From an uncultured Clostridia bacterium (GTDB lineage Bacteria; Bacillota; Clostridia; Christensenellales; Aristaeellaceae), in assembly GCA_934647305.1 (NCBI GenBank), contig CAKUFI010000015.1, positions 1 through 46,679 of the forward strand: DNA of 46,679 nt, given 5' to 3'. The position numbers were made by a program, and so were the translations under genes. Positions 33,254-41,241 of the stretch are shown here, one piece after another. Under the pieces are notes generated by a model. That model was not told where the DNA came from. It searched no databases and worked only from the letters and a program-made list of their open reading frames with translations. The stretch's first letter is position 1. Each line of letters opens with the position of its first letter.

Positions 33254-33835
33254 ATGCTTCTGCTTCATGACATGAAGGAATTCCATCAGGCGGGCTGCGT
33301 GCTGGCGCTGGGCACCTTCGACGGCGTACACCGCGGCCACAAGACCCTGCTGCTGCGCACGGTGGAGCTGGCGAAAAAAGCCGGCCTGCCGTCCGCGGCG
33401 CTGACCTTTGACCGGCACCCGCTGGCGCTTTTGTGCCCCGAAAAGGCGCCCAGGCTCCTGACCACGCCCGAACAGAAGCGGGCGCTGATCGAGCATCTGG
33501 GTATCGACGTGCTGGTCGAGCAGCCCTTCACCCAGGAATGGGCGACCCAGACCCCCGAGCGCTTCCTCAGGGCGGTCTGCCGCGCCATGCATCCGCAGAC
33601 GCTGGTGGTCGGCTTTAACTATACCTTTGGCCGCGGCGCGATGGGCACGGTGGAGACCATGCGCCAGGAGGCGGAGAGCATGAGCTTTGGCCTGGAGGTG
33701 ATCCCGCCCATCCTGTGGGCAGGCGAAATGGTTTCGTCCACGCGGATTCGGCAGCTGCTGGCCGCGGGTTATCCGGCCGAGGCCGAGATGATGGCCGGGC
33801 ACGCGCTGTCCGGCGCGATCAGGCGGGAGGAATGA
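33254..33835 (+). CDS. ribF: FAD synthetase domain of RibF without riboflavin kinase domain
   Basis: The protein matches only the N-terminal FMN adenylyltransferase domain of RibF: GTFDGVHRGHKTLL with the HxGH nucleotide site, LTFDRHP, VVGFNYTFGRGAMG and VSSTRIRQLL. Normal bifunctional RibF has about 310 residues; this one stops at 193, right where GHALSGAI would lead into the riboflavin kinase domain. The following DNA encodes an unrelated NUDIX protein, not a frameshifted kinase domain. It could make FAD from FMN but not FMN from riboflavin, so a kinase must be supplied elsewhere, or a full-length RibF exists outside the window. Confidence 0.88.
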   Translation: MLLLHDMKEFHQAGCVLALGTFDGVHRGHKTLLLRTVELAKKAGLPSAALTFDRHPLALLCPEKAPRLLTTPEQKRALIEHLGIDVLVEQPFTQEWATQTPERFLRAVCRAMHPQTLVVGFNYTFGRGAMGTVETMRQEAESMSFGLEVIPPILWAGEMVSSTRIRQLLAAGYPAEAEMMAGHALSGAIRREE

Positions 33836-33837
33836 GC

Positions 33838-34516
33838 ATGCAGGATCAGTGGGTGCGCTGGGCAGTGGAAATCCAGAGCCTTGCCCAGGTGGGACTGGCC
33901 TATGGCCGGGACGAGTACGACCGGGAGCGCTATGCCCGCCTGCGCGAAATCGCGGCGGAGATGATCGCCTGCAAGACCGATCTGCCCCTTGAGAAGGCGC
34001 GCGGCCTGTTCTGCGGTGAGACCGGCTACCAGACGCCTTGGGCAACCGCTGATTCATTCGCGGGAAGATTCACAGGGCGCCTTTTCAAGCCATTTCTGCG
34101 TCTGAAAACCTTGATTTAGCGCCACTAAACCTGCGGTTTTCATCCTGGAACTGACTGAAAATTCGCTCCTGTGAATCCCCGCTCATTGAATCATCGCTTA
34201 CCTGAATCGACACCCGCGCCGCCGTGTTCGAGGGGGACAGGATTCTGCTCGTGCACGAGAAGAACGATACCTGATCGCCGTGCAGGACTGCAAAAGGCAC
34301 AACGACCCCGCCTCGGCCTACGGCATCGCGAAGGTATTCTTTCTGTGCAGGCGGGTGGGCGGCGATTTTGCGCCCAATCTCGAGACCACGCAGAGCGGGT
34401 ACTTTGCCCTGGACGAGCTGCCTGAAAACCTGGCTACGGCAAAGACCACCCGCGAGCAGATCGAGATGTGCTTCCGGGCGAAGGCAGACCCGGCCTGGCA
34501 GGCGATCTTCGACTGA
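33838..34516 (+). pseudogene. NUDIX hydrolase pseudogene interrupted by a palindromic insertion and lacking the Nudix box
   Basis: The 5' part (33838-34037) encodes a NUDIX N-terminal domain (WVRWAVEIQSLAQVGLAYG to GETGYQTP). About 165 bp of unrelated sequence follows. Homology resumes at about 34206 in another frame (DTRAAVFEGDRILLVHEKND), then stops. From 34271 in a third frame the C-terminal part (LIAVQDCKRHNDPASAYGIAK to WQAIFD) continues to 34516. The segment between HEKND and LIAVQD, which would hold the catalytic Nudix box GxxxxxExxxxxxREUxEExGU, is deleted. The 5' start has GGGAGG at 33825-33830 just after ribF. The gene is non-functional. Confidence 0.88.
34047..34199. mobile_element. 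MITE-like imperfect palindrome inside the NUDIX pseudogene
   Basis: About 150 bp of AT-richer DNA can fold into one long imperfect hairpin. Ends near GATTCATTCG and CATTGAATC are inverted. GATTCACAGG (34067-34076) pairs perfectly with CCTGTGAATC (34168-34177), and the pairing continues inward (TTTTCA with TGAAAA, CTGAAAACC with GGTTTTCAT). It has no open reading frame. Its placement exactly in the break of the NUDIX coding sequence indicates an insertion. No clear target duplication was found. Confidence 0.6.
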
Positions 34517-34539
34517 GGGCGAGTTAACGAATACTTCGA

Positions 34540-34568
34540 TTGACAAATTCACGGCGGGCGTGTAAACT
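34540..34568 (+). promoter_or_regulatory. Strong sigma-A promoter for the cytosine genes
   Basis: A consensus TTGACA (34540-34545), a 17-bp spacer and TAAACT (34563-34568). The transcript would begin near 34575, giving a leader of about 165 nt. Confidence 0.8.
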
Positions 34569-34583
34569 GTAACCAATTCAGAG

Positions 34584-34674
34584 GTCTTTAAGACGGTACA
34601 GAGATGCCGATAAGACGCGAAGCTGTATTTCGCATACACTCGGTCTGTAGCCGTACCTCGGCTGCAGACTTTTT
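34584..34674 (+). promoter_or_regulatory. Candidate PyrR-dependent attenuator upstream of codB
   Basis: The leader holds an element like a PyrR-binding loop: TCTTTAAGACGG, then TACAGAGATGCCG, then ATAAGA (34585-34614), with outer TCTT/AAGA and inner CGG/CCG pairing around a CAGAGA loop. An intrinsic terminator follows at 34643-34674. GGTAC (34595-34599) and GCCGA (34606-34610) can instead pair with GTACC (34653-34657) and TCGG (34640-34643), giving a possible antiterminator. This is the layout of UMP-responsive pyr attenuators. Confidence 0.65.
34643..34674 (+). terminator. Attenuator terminator in the codB leader
   Basis: An 11-bp stem (GTCTGTAGCCG with CGGCTGCAGAC, one G-T pair, loop TACCT) is followed directly by TTTTT. 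It lies 65 bp before the permease start. Confidence 0.85.
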
Positions 34675-34739
34675 GTGTCTACGAGACTTTCTGAAGAAGC
34701 ACATTCTGTTCCGCAAACGCGGAGAAAGGAAGTCTCGCT

Positions 34740-36005
34740 ATGAGCAATCAACCCAAGACCACGGTGGACGTCGACTACACGGCCGAACGCGTGCCCGCCA
34801 GGGCGCGCAAGGGCTTCTGGCCCATGTTCTTCATCATGCTGGGATTCACGTTCTTCTCGGCCAGCATGTGGACGGGCGTAGACCTGGCCAACGGACTGGA
34901 CCTGAACGGCTTTGTGTGCGCCATCCTGCTGGGCGGCGTGATTCTGGCGGCCTATACCGGCGCGCTGGGCTACATCGGCTGCCGCACCGGACTGTCGTTC
35001 GACCTGCTGGCCCGCCGCGCGTTCGGCGCGAAGGGCTCCTACGTTCCCTCGGCGATGATCGCGCTGACCCAGATCGGCTGGTTCGGCGTGGGCGCGGCGA
35101 TGTTCGCGATCCCGGCGGCGCAGGTGCTCGCGCCCGACTCGACCCTGCTGCCCTACCTGCTGGTGCTGGCGGTGGGCGTGTGCATGACCACTTCGGCCTA
35201 CTTCGGCATCAAGGGACTGGAGATCGTCTCGTATGTGTCGGTGCCGCTGATTGCCATCCTGGGCACCTACGCGATGGTGACCGCGACCGTGCAGGGCGGC
35301 GGCCTGAATGCGATCTTCGCCAAGTCGGCCGGCAAGCTGACCCTCTTCTCGGGCGTGGGTCTGGTCATCGGCTCCTTCGTCAGCGGCGGCACCGCCACCC
35401 CCAACTTCACCCGCTTCGCCCGGGGCAACAAGGCGGCGGTCTGGACGACGGTCATCGCCTTCTTCATCGGCAACACGCTGATGTTCTGCTTCGGCGGCGT
35501 GGCCGGCGCGTTCGTGGGCAACAACGACATCTTCTGGGTCATGATCGAGCTGAACCTGGGCGTGTTCGCCTTCCTGGTGCTGGGCGCGAACATCTGGACG
35601 ACCAACGACAACGCGCTGTACACCGGCGCGCTGGGGCTGGCCAACATCACCGGCAAAAAGAAAAAGCCCATGGTCATACTCTCCGGCGTGATCGGCACGC
35701 TGACCGCCATGTGGCTGTACTATAACTTCTGCAACTGGCTGACCATCCTCAACGCCACCCTGCCCGCCATCGGCGTGATCCTGATCACCGACTTCTTCGT
35801 GGACAAAAAGAAGTACGAGGGCGAGGAAAAGGCGGGCAATCCGGTCAACTGGGCGGCGATCATCGGCGTGCTGGCCGGCGCGCTGGTGGGCAACCTGACC
35901 GGCGGAAACATCGTCCCCGGCTTCACGTTCGGCATCGCGGCCATCAACAACATGGTCGTGGCGGTGGCCTGCTACCTGATCGGCCGCGTACTGCGCAAGC
36001 GCTAA
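34740..36005 (+). CDS. codB: Cytosine permease (NCS1 family, CodB-like)
   Basis: An integral membrane transporter with about 12 hydrophobic segments and NCS1 features near the N-terminus: KGFWPMFFIMLGFTFFSASMW and GCRTGLSFDLLARRAFGAKGSYVPS. The 421 residues match CodB. It probably imports cytosine by cation symport. AAAGGA at 34725-34730 supports ATG 34740. Cytosine deaminase follows 15 bp downstream, so imported cytosine would be converted to uracil. The promoter and PyrR-type attenuator upstream suggest that pyrimidine sufficiency turns the pair off. Confidence 0.92.
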   Translation: MSNQPKTTVDVDYTAERVPARARKGFWPMFFIMLGFTFFSASMWTGVDLANGLDLNGFVCAILLGGVILAAYTGALGYIGCRTGLSFDLLARRAFGAKGSYVPSAMIALTQIGWFGVGAAMFAIPAAQVLAPDSTLLPYLLVLAVGVCMTTSAYFGIKGLEIVSYVSVPLIAILGTYAMVTATVQGGGLNAIFAKSAGKLTLFSGVGLVIGSFVSGGTATPNFTRFARGNKAAVWTTVIAFFIGNTLMFCFGGVAGAFVGNNDIFWVMIELNLGVFAFLVLGANIWTTNDNALYTGALGLANITGKKKKPMVILSGVIGTLTAMWLYYNFCNWLTILNATLPAIGVILITDFFVDKKKYEGEEKAGNPVNWAAIIGVLAGALVGNLTGGNIVPGFTFGIAAINNMVVAVACYLIGRVLRKR

Positions 36006-36020
36006 GGGAGGAAAACGAGC

Positions 36021-37256
36021 ATGCTGTATAAGAACCTGTACATCGAGAACGCGGCGGAAACGAGCGACATCCGGGTCGAAAACGGGAAGATTGCGGAGAT
36101 CGGTGCGAACCTGACTGCCAGGCCGGGCGAGGAGACGCGCGACTTTGCAGGCAGGCTGGCCCTGCCGCCGCTGATCGAGAGCCATGTGCACCTGGACACC
36201 TGCCTGACTGCGGGCGACCCGGTCTGGAACCTGTCGGGCACGCTGTTTGAGGGCATCGAGTGCTGGGCGAAGCGCAAGGAAAAGCTCACCCGCGAGGATG
36301 TGCGCGAGCGCGTGCATCGGGCGGTGCGCCTGTACGCGGTCAACGGCATTCAGCACATCCGCACGCATGTGGACGTGACCGACCCCAAGCTGACCGCGAT
36401 GGAGGCACTGCTCGAGCTGCGCGAGGAGCTGCGCGACGTGATGGACATTCAGGTGGTCGCCTTCCCGCAGGAGGGCATCGAGAGCTACCCGAACGGCCGG
36501 GCGCTGATGGAGAACGCGGTGCGCATGGGCGCGGACTGCGTGGGCGCGATTCCGCACTTCGAGTTCACCCGGGAGTACAGCGTGTCCTCGCTGAACTTCG
36601 CGGTCGAGCTGGCCGAGAAGTACGACAAGCTGGTGGACGTGCACTGCGACGAGATCGACGACGAGGCCTCCCGAGGCCTTGAGACGCTGGCCGCGCGCGC
36701 CTATGAGAGCGGACTGTGCGACCGCGTGACCGCCAGCCACACCACCGCCATGCACTCCTACAACAACGCCTATGTGCAGCGGCTGATGCGCCTGCTCAAG
36801 CTCAGCCGGATCAACTTCGTCGCCAACCCGCTGGTCAACACCCACCTGCAGGGCCGCATCGACACCTACCCCAAGCGCCGCGGCATTACCCGCGTCAAGG
36901 AGCTGACCGAGGCGGGCGTGAACGTCTCCTTCGGCCACGACGACATCTTCGATCCCTGGTACCCGATGGGCACCGGCTCGCTGCGCGACGTGGTGTTCAT
37001 GGGGCTGCATGTGTGCCAGATGATGGGCTACGAGGACATCATGAACTCCTATCGCTTCATCTCGACCCACGCCGCGAGGACGCTGCACCTGGGCGAGAGC
37101 TACGGCATCAAGACGGGCAATCCGGCCAGCTTCATCGTGCTGGACGCGAAGAACTACTACGACGCGCTCAACACGAACGCGACCGTGCTGCTTTCCTGCC
37201 GAAACGGACGCGTCGTCGCCGAGGGCAGGCCCGGCAGCAAAGAGGCCAGGTTCTAA
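36021..37256 (+). CDS. codA: Cytosine deaminase (amidohydrolase family)
   Basis: A cytoplasmic metal-dependent amidohydrolase converting cytosine to uracil and ammonia. Metal and active-site motifs are HVHLD (His55, His57), DVHCDEIDDE, ASHTTAMHSY and GHDDIFDPWYPMG. These HxH, HxDE and HDD patterns are those of bacterial CodA. The 411 residues are normal. GGGAGG just upstream and the 15-bp gap from codB indicate one operon. Related enzymes act on other aminohydrolase substrates, but pairing with CodB favours cytosine. Confidence 0.93.
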   Translation: MLYKNLYIENAAETSDIRVENGKIAEIGANLTARPGEETRDFAGRLALPPLIESHVHLDTCLTAGDPVWNLSGTLFEGIECWAKRKEKLTREDVRERVHRAVRLYAVNGIQHIRTHVDVTDPKLTAMEALLELREELRDVMDIQVVAFPQEGIESYPNGRALMENAVRMGADCVGAIPHFEFTREYSVSSLNFAVELAEKYDKLVDVHCDEIDDEASRGLETLAARAYESGLCDRVTASHTTAMHSYNNAYVQRLMRLLKLSRINFVANPLVNTHLQGRIDTYPKRRGITRVKELTEAGVNVSFGHDDIFDPWYPMGTGSLRDVVFMGLHVCQMMGYEDIMNSYRFISTHAARTLHLGESYGIKTGNPASFIVLDAKNYYDALNTNATVLLSCRNGRVVAEGRPGSKEARF

Positions 37257-37316
37257 GCCGCAATGCCTTGAAGGCGGGGCGGCCAATTCGCCCTCGCGAT
37301 CGTGAAAAAGAATACG

Positions 37317-37341
37317 CGCCCCGGCTTCGGTCGGGGCGTTT
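37317..37341 (+). terminator. Terminator-like hairpin after codA
   Basis: A 7-bp stem (CGCCCCG with CGGGGCG, 8-nt loop) is followed by TTT, 60 bp after the stop. The T-tract is short. Confidence 0.5.
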
Positions 37342-37374
37342 CAGCTTATGAAAAGGTTCTGGCCGGCGCCAGCA

Positions 37375-37389
37375 GTCGGCCCTGCCGAC
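37375..37389. repeat. Isolated palindrome A of the modular repeat
   Basis: GTCGGCCCTGCCGAC preceded by CCAGCA is identical to the palindrome in the large repeat arrays. It stands alone, 10 bp upstream of the fructokinase -35 box. Confidence 0.7.
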
Positions 37390-37399
37390 CGGTTGGGGC

Positions 37400-37428
37400 T
37401 TTACAGGCAGGGCGTTTGCATGTATAAT
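37400..37428 (+). promoter_or_regulatory. Sigma-A promoter for the fructokinase gene
   Basis: TTTACA (37400-37405), a 17-bp spacer and TATAAT (37423-37428), 37 bp before the start codon. Confidence 0.75.
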
Positions 37429-37464
37429 CGGACTGTATCGCAAGGTGAACGGAGGAAGAAACAG

Positions 37465-38454
37465 ATGATGGACGTTGTGGCTCTGGGAGAGTGCCTGATC
37501 GACTTTACACCGAACGGGGTGAACAGCCTGGGCGCGCCGCTGTACGCCTGCAACCCGGGCGGAGCGCCGGCGAACGTGCTGGCAATGTACAACAAGCTGG
37601 GCGGAAAGACCGCCTTTATCGGCAAGGTGGGGCGGGACGGCTTCGGCGACTTTCTGGAGAACACGCTGCGCGAGGCGGAAATCGACGTGTCCGGCCTGCG
37701 CCGCAGCGAGGACGTGCACACCACGCTGGCCTTTGTGCACCTGGACGCGCAGGGCGACCGCACCTTCAGCTTTTACCGCAAGCCGGGCGCGGACGTGTGC
37801 CTGACCAGCGAGGAGGTCTCGCTCGAGCTGGTGCAGGACTGCCGCATCTTCCACTACGGCTCGGTCGCCATGAGCGACGAACCCAGCCGCTCGGCCACGT
37901 TTTACGCCGCGAAGAAGGCGAAGGAGGCCGGCGCGCTGCTCAGCTACGACCCAAACTATCGCCCGGCGCTGTGGGACGACGAGCAGGAGGCGGCGCGCGT
38001 GATGCGGCAGGGCTGGGAGGAGGCCGACCTGGTCAAGGTCTCGTATGAGGAGATGGTGCTGCTGACCGGCACGCAGAGCCTGAGCGAGGGCCTTGAAATA
38101 CTGGGCAGCCGGGGCGCGGCGCTGATGCTGGTGACCGACGGGGAGAAGGGCTGCGCCTATCGTACGCCGAACTGCCGGGGGACGCTGCCCGCCTTTGACG
38201 TGCGGGTCGTGGACACCACCGGCTCGGGCGACGCGTTCACGGGCGCGGTGCTGCACGAGCTGAGCGGCCTGAGCGCGCGGGAAATCGCGGCGCTGCCCCA
38301 GGCGCGGCTGGAGGAGATCCTGCGTTTCGCCAGCGCGGCGGGCGGCCTGACCGCCACCGGGCGCGGGGCGATACTGGCCATGCCCTCTCGCGCGCGGATT
38401 GAGCAGTGCGTGCGCGAGGGACGCGTGCGCCGGGACGTCGGGATGAAGCTGTAA
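37465..38454 (+). CDS. PfkB-family sugar kinase, probable fructokinase
   Basis: Both PfkB signatures are present: GGAPANVLAMYNKLGGKTAFIGKVG near residue 35 and DTTGSGDAFTGAVLHEL near residue 250, with the catalytic Asp in GSGDAF. The start LGECLIDFTPNG and length of 329 residues are typical of bacterial fructokinases; other sugar substrates cannot be excluded. GGAGG upstream supports ATG 37465, with a second ATG in the next codon. It is monocistronic between its promoter and terminator, and no sugar transporter is adjacent. Confidence 0.85.
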   Translation: MMDVVALGECLIDFTPNGVNSLGAPLYACNPGGAPANVLAMYNKLGGKTAFIGKVGRDGFGDFLENTLREAEIDVSGLRRSEDVHTTLAFVHLDAQGDRTFSFYRKPGADVCLTSEEVSLELVQDCRIFHYGSVAMSDEPSRSATFYAAKKAKEAGALLSYDPNYRPALWDDEQEAARVMRQGWEEADLVKVSYEEMVLLTGTQSLSEGLEILGSRGAALMLVTDGEKGCAYRTPNCRGTLPAFDVRVVDTTGSGDAFTGAVLHELSGLSAREIAALPQARLEEILRFASAAGGLTATGRGAILAMPSRARIEQCVREGRVRRDVGMKL

Positions 38455-38471
38455 CTCCCCCAAAAAAACAG

Positions 38472-38512
38472 AAACTCCCCTGCGCGGCGAATCGTGCAGA
38501 GGAGTTTTTTCG
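38472..38512 (+). terminator. Intrinsic terminator after the fructokinase gene
   Basis: A 12-bp stem with one mismatch (AAACTCCCCTGC with GCAGAGGAGTTT, 12-nt loop) ends in a run of six T. It lies between convergent transcripts. The following 130 bp up to 38642 hold no gene; a stretch near 38550-38580 looks like a relic of a common intergenic repeat. Confidence 0.8.
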
Positions 38513-38642
38513 TTCAGCGGATGGCGGTAAAGAAAAACTTTCTGAAGCGCAGGAGCACTTCGCCGCTCGCCATGACGGGGCAGAGGGCCTTGGCCCCTTC
38601 AGGAATTATGGAATCCCTCCAAGGTTCTGTTTTCGGGTGTGA

Positions 38643-39467
38643 TCAGCGGTTTTTCAGGCCGGCCAGCCGGGAGACGATCATCGACACGACCAGCGCGGCC
38701 AGGTTGACGGCGACGATGCACGCGCCGGTGGGCAGGCTGAGCTGATAGCTCAGGTACAGGCCGATCAGGAAGCAGCCGACCGATACGCCGGCTGCCGTCA
38801 GCACCATGCCCCTGAAGCTGGCGACCAGGCGGCGCGCGATCATGGCCGGGAAGATAATCAGGCTGGAGATCAGCATCGTGCCCATCATGCGCATGCCCAG
38901 CACGACGGTGATGGCGGTCAGGAAGGAGATCACGAATTGATACAGCGTCACGTTGATGCCGGTCGCGCGGGCGTTGACCTCGTCATAGGTGATGGCGAAG
39001 AGCCGGTTGAACAGCAGGCCGTACATGGCGATGACCACCAGCGACAGCCCCACGCTCAGCCACACGTCCGCGCTCGAGAGCGCGATGATGCTGCCGAACA
39101 TGTAGTTGCTCACGTCGATATTGAACCCGCGCGTGACCGAGGTGATGATTACGCCGAAGGAGAGCGCCGCCGTGGCCATGATGCCGATGGCGATGTCGCC
39201 CGAGGTGCCGCTTCGCTGGCTCATGTACATGATCAGGAACGAGGCGGCGACCACCAGCGGAATGGACACCGCCAGCGGGGGCAGGTCCAGCGCCACGGCC
39301 AGCGACAGCGCCGCGAAGCCCACCTCACCCAGGCCATGGCCGATCAGCGAGTAGCGCTTGAGCACCAGCACCACGCCCAGCAGCGCCGCGCACAGCGACA
39401 CCAGCACGCCCACGATCAGCGCCCGGTACAAAAACGGATAGGACAGCAGCGACAGAAACTCTCTCAT
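38643..39467 (-). CDS. Zinc/manganese ABC transporter permease
   Basis: A membrane protein of the ABC-3 family (ZnuB/TroC-like), 274 residues with about eight helices. Family features include LGVVLVLKRYSLIGHGLGEVGFAALSLAVALDLPP and the VTAITVVLGMRMMGTMLISSLIIFPAMIARR stretch. It is the last gene of a minus-strand operon with the ATPase (4-bp overlap) and the metal-binding lipoprotein. The choice between zinc and manganese cannot be made from the permease. Confidence 0.92.
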   Translation of the reverse strand: MREFLSLLSYPFLYRALIVGVLVSLCAALLGVVLVLKRYSLIGHGLGEVGFAALSLAVALDLPPLAVSIPLVVAASFLIMYMSQRSGTSGDIAIGIMATAALSFGVIITSVTRGFNIDVSNYMFGSIIALSSADVWLSVGLSLVVIAMYGLLFNRLFAITYDEVNARATGINVTLYQFVISFLTAITVVLGMRMMGTMLISSLIIFPAMIARRLVASFRGMVLTAAGVSVGCFLIGLYLSYQLSLPTGACIVAVNLAALVVSMIVSRLAGLKNR

Positions 39468-40156
39468 GAACGCGCACTCCCCTTTCGCTTCAGCCAGTCC
39501 TCGGCCGTGCCCAGGAACTCGACCTCGCGCCTGAGCTCCAGTACCCGGTCGGCCGAGCGGGCGACGTAGTCCCAGTCGTGCGTGGAGATCAGCATGGACA
39601 GACCCATGTCGCGGCGGAGCTGGTCAAACAGCGCGTACAGCTCCTGGGTGATTTCCGGGTCGAGCGCGGAGCAGGGCTCGTCCAGTATCAGCACCTCCGG
39701 CTCGCGCGCAATTGCCCGCGCCAGAAGCACGCGCTGCTGCTGCCCGCCGGACAGGCTGCCGATGCGCCTGCCCGAAAACTCGGCGATTTTCAGCAGCTCC
39801 ATCGCTTTTTCGGCCTGGGCGCGGTCGCTTTTGGTGTAAAAGGGCAGGCGTCTGCCGCTGACCTGGGTGCCGGAGAGCACGATCTCGCGCACCGTGGCGG
39901 GGAAGTCCCGGTCGGTGGTGTGGATCTGGGCCAGGTAGGCCACGTGCCTGAGCGTCGCCGGGATGAGAATCTGGCCGCTGCGCAGCGGGATCAGACCCAG
40001 TATGCCCTTGATCAGCGTGCTCTTGCCCGAGCCGTTCGCGCCGACCAGGCACAGGTTTTCGCCCCTTTTCAGCGTGAAGGAGACGTTTTTAATCACCGGC
40101 TCGCGCTCGTAGCCCAGCGTCACGTCCTTCACGGTCATCACGATGTCGTTGTTCAC
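39464..40156 (-). CDS. Zinc/manganese ABC transporter ATP-binding protein
   Basis: The ATPase has Walker A GANGSGKST, Q-loop YLAQ, signature LSGGQQQRVLLARAIA, Walker B VLILDEPCSALD and H-loop STHD. The 230 residues are usual for ZnuC/TroB. The start is GTG at 40156, immediately after the stop of the binding-protein gene; a downstream ATG (VMTVKDV) is the alternative. It energises the permease encoded next. Confidence 0.92.
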   Translation of the reverse strand: MNNDIVMTVKDVTLGYEREPVIKNVSFTLKRGENLCLVGANGSGKSTLIKGILGLIPLRSGQILIPATLRHVAYLAQIHTTDRDFPATVREIVLSGTQVSGRRLPFYTKSDRAQAEKAMELLKIAEFSGRRIGSLSGGQQQRVLLARAIAREPEVLILDEPCSALDPEITQELYALFDQLRRDMGLSMLISTHDWDYVARSADRVLELRREVEFLGTAEDWLKRKGSARS

Positions 40157-41092
40157 TTAGTTCAGTCCTTCCCTGAGGCTCTCCAGGTTGTCGTACATCA
40201 CGTCCAGAAAGGTCTTGCCCGCCTGCATGTCCTCGGCGGAGAGGTTGTGCGCCGAGTGCAGCAGCAGCGATTTCGCGCCGGTCTGCTCGCACAGCGCGTC
40301 GGTCACGGCGGTGGAGGCCAGCTCCTCGTGATAGACTGCGGGCAGGTCGTTTTTCAGGATGTCGTCGATCAGGCGCGCCATCACCTTCACGCTGGGCTCG
40401 GTCGCCGCGGAGCAGGAATCGTAGGCGCAGTCGTAGGTCAGGTGATAGCGGCGCATCAGGTAGCCGTAGGAGAACCGCCCGCCAAACACCAGATAGGTGC
40501 GCTTGGCAGAGGAAATCATCGCCTGATAGTCCTCGTCGAGCTTCGCCAGCTGCTGCTTGTAGCTCTCCGCGTTGTCCAGGTATTCCTGCGCGTGGTCGGG
40601 GTCGGCCTGAGCCAGCCCTTCGGCCACGTTGTCGACCATGGCCTGCGCGAGCGTCGGATCCAGCCAGATGTGCGGGTCGAGCTCGTGGTCGTGCTCCTCC
40701 TTCGTGTGGCCGTCCGGGTTGCCCTCGGCGTGCTCCTCTTCGACAAGCTCCACGCCGCTCGACGCGTCCACCACCACCAGACGGCTCTGGTCGATCGCCG
40801 ACAGCAGTGTCGCCGCCCAGGGCTCCATTTCCTCGCCGGTGTAGACGAACAGATCCGCGTCCTGAATCTTCGCCATGTCGCGCGGGGTGGGCTCGTAGGT
40901 GTGGCTTTCGGTGCCCGCGGGCAGCAGAAGCGTCACGTTTACGTGCTCGCCGCCGATCTGACGCGCAAAGTCATACTGCGGAAACAGCGTGGCGATGACC
41001 GTCAGCCGGTCGTCCGTTTCGCTCTGCGCGCAGCCGCCCAAGGGCAGCAGGAGCAGCGCCGCCAGGACGCATAGTATTCGCTTTATATTCAT
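40157..41092 (-). CDS. Zinc/manganese-binding lipoprotein (ZnuA/TroA-like)
   Basis: A lipoprotein signal peptide with lipobox LGGC is followed by the cluster A-I fold. Metal-binding residues are suggested by ESHTYEP, the His/Asp/Glu-rich loop EEHAEGNPDGHTKEEHDHELDPHIWLDP, YHEELAS and SAHN. The His-rich loop is typical of zinc-specific ZnuA more than of manganese binders, which favours zinc. ATG 41092 has GGAGGA upstream on the minus strand. The 149 bp before it include a GGGGAGG/CCTCCCC hairpin (41205-41221); no Zur or MntR operator was recognised. Confidence 0.92.
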   Translation of the reverse strand: MNIKRILCVLAALLLLPLGGCAQSETDDRLTVIATLFPQYDFARQIGGEHVNVTLLLPAGTESHTYEPTPRDMAKIQDADLFVYTGEEMEPWAATLLSAIDQSRLVVVDASSGVELVEEEHAEGNPDGHTKEEHDHELDPHIWLDPTLAQAMVDNVAEGLAQADPDHAQEYLDNAESYKQQLAKLDEDYQAMISSAKRTYLVFGGRFSYGYLMRRYHLTYDCAYDSCSAATEPSVKVMARLIDDILKNDLPAVYHEELASTAVTDALCEQTGAKSLLLHSAHNLSAEDMQAGKTFLDVMYDNLESLREGLN

Positions 41093-41241
41093 CTCTATTT
41101 TCCTCCCGTTTTGCGGGTTATACGCCGCTCTGTACCTTTCTGGCAAGTAGTGCGCCGCGCTGATGGAGCCTGAATTTCTTGCAGATGTTTTCCGGGTGGG
41201 GTCTGGGGAGGCGGCCTCCCCGGCGTTCGCTCCTGTCTCCC

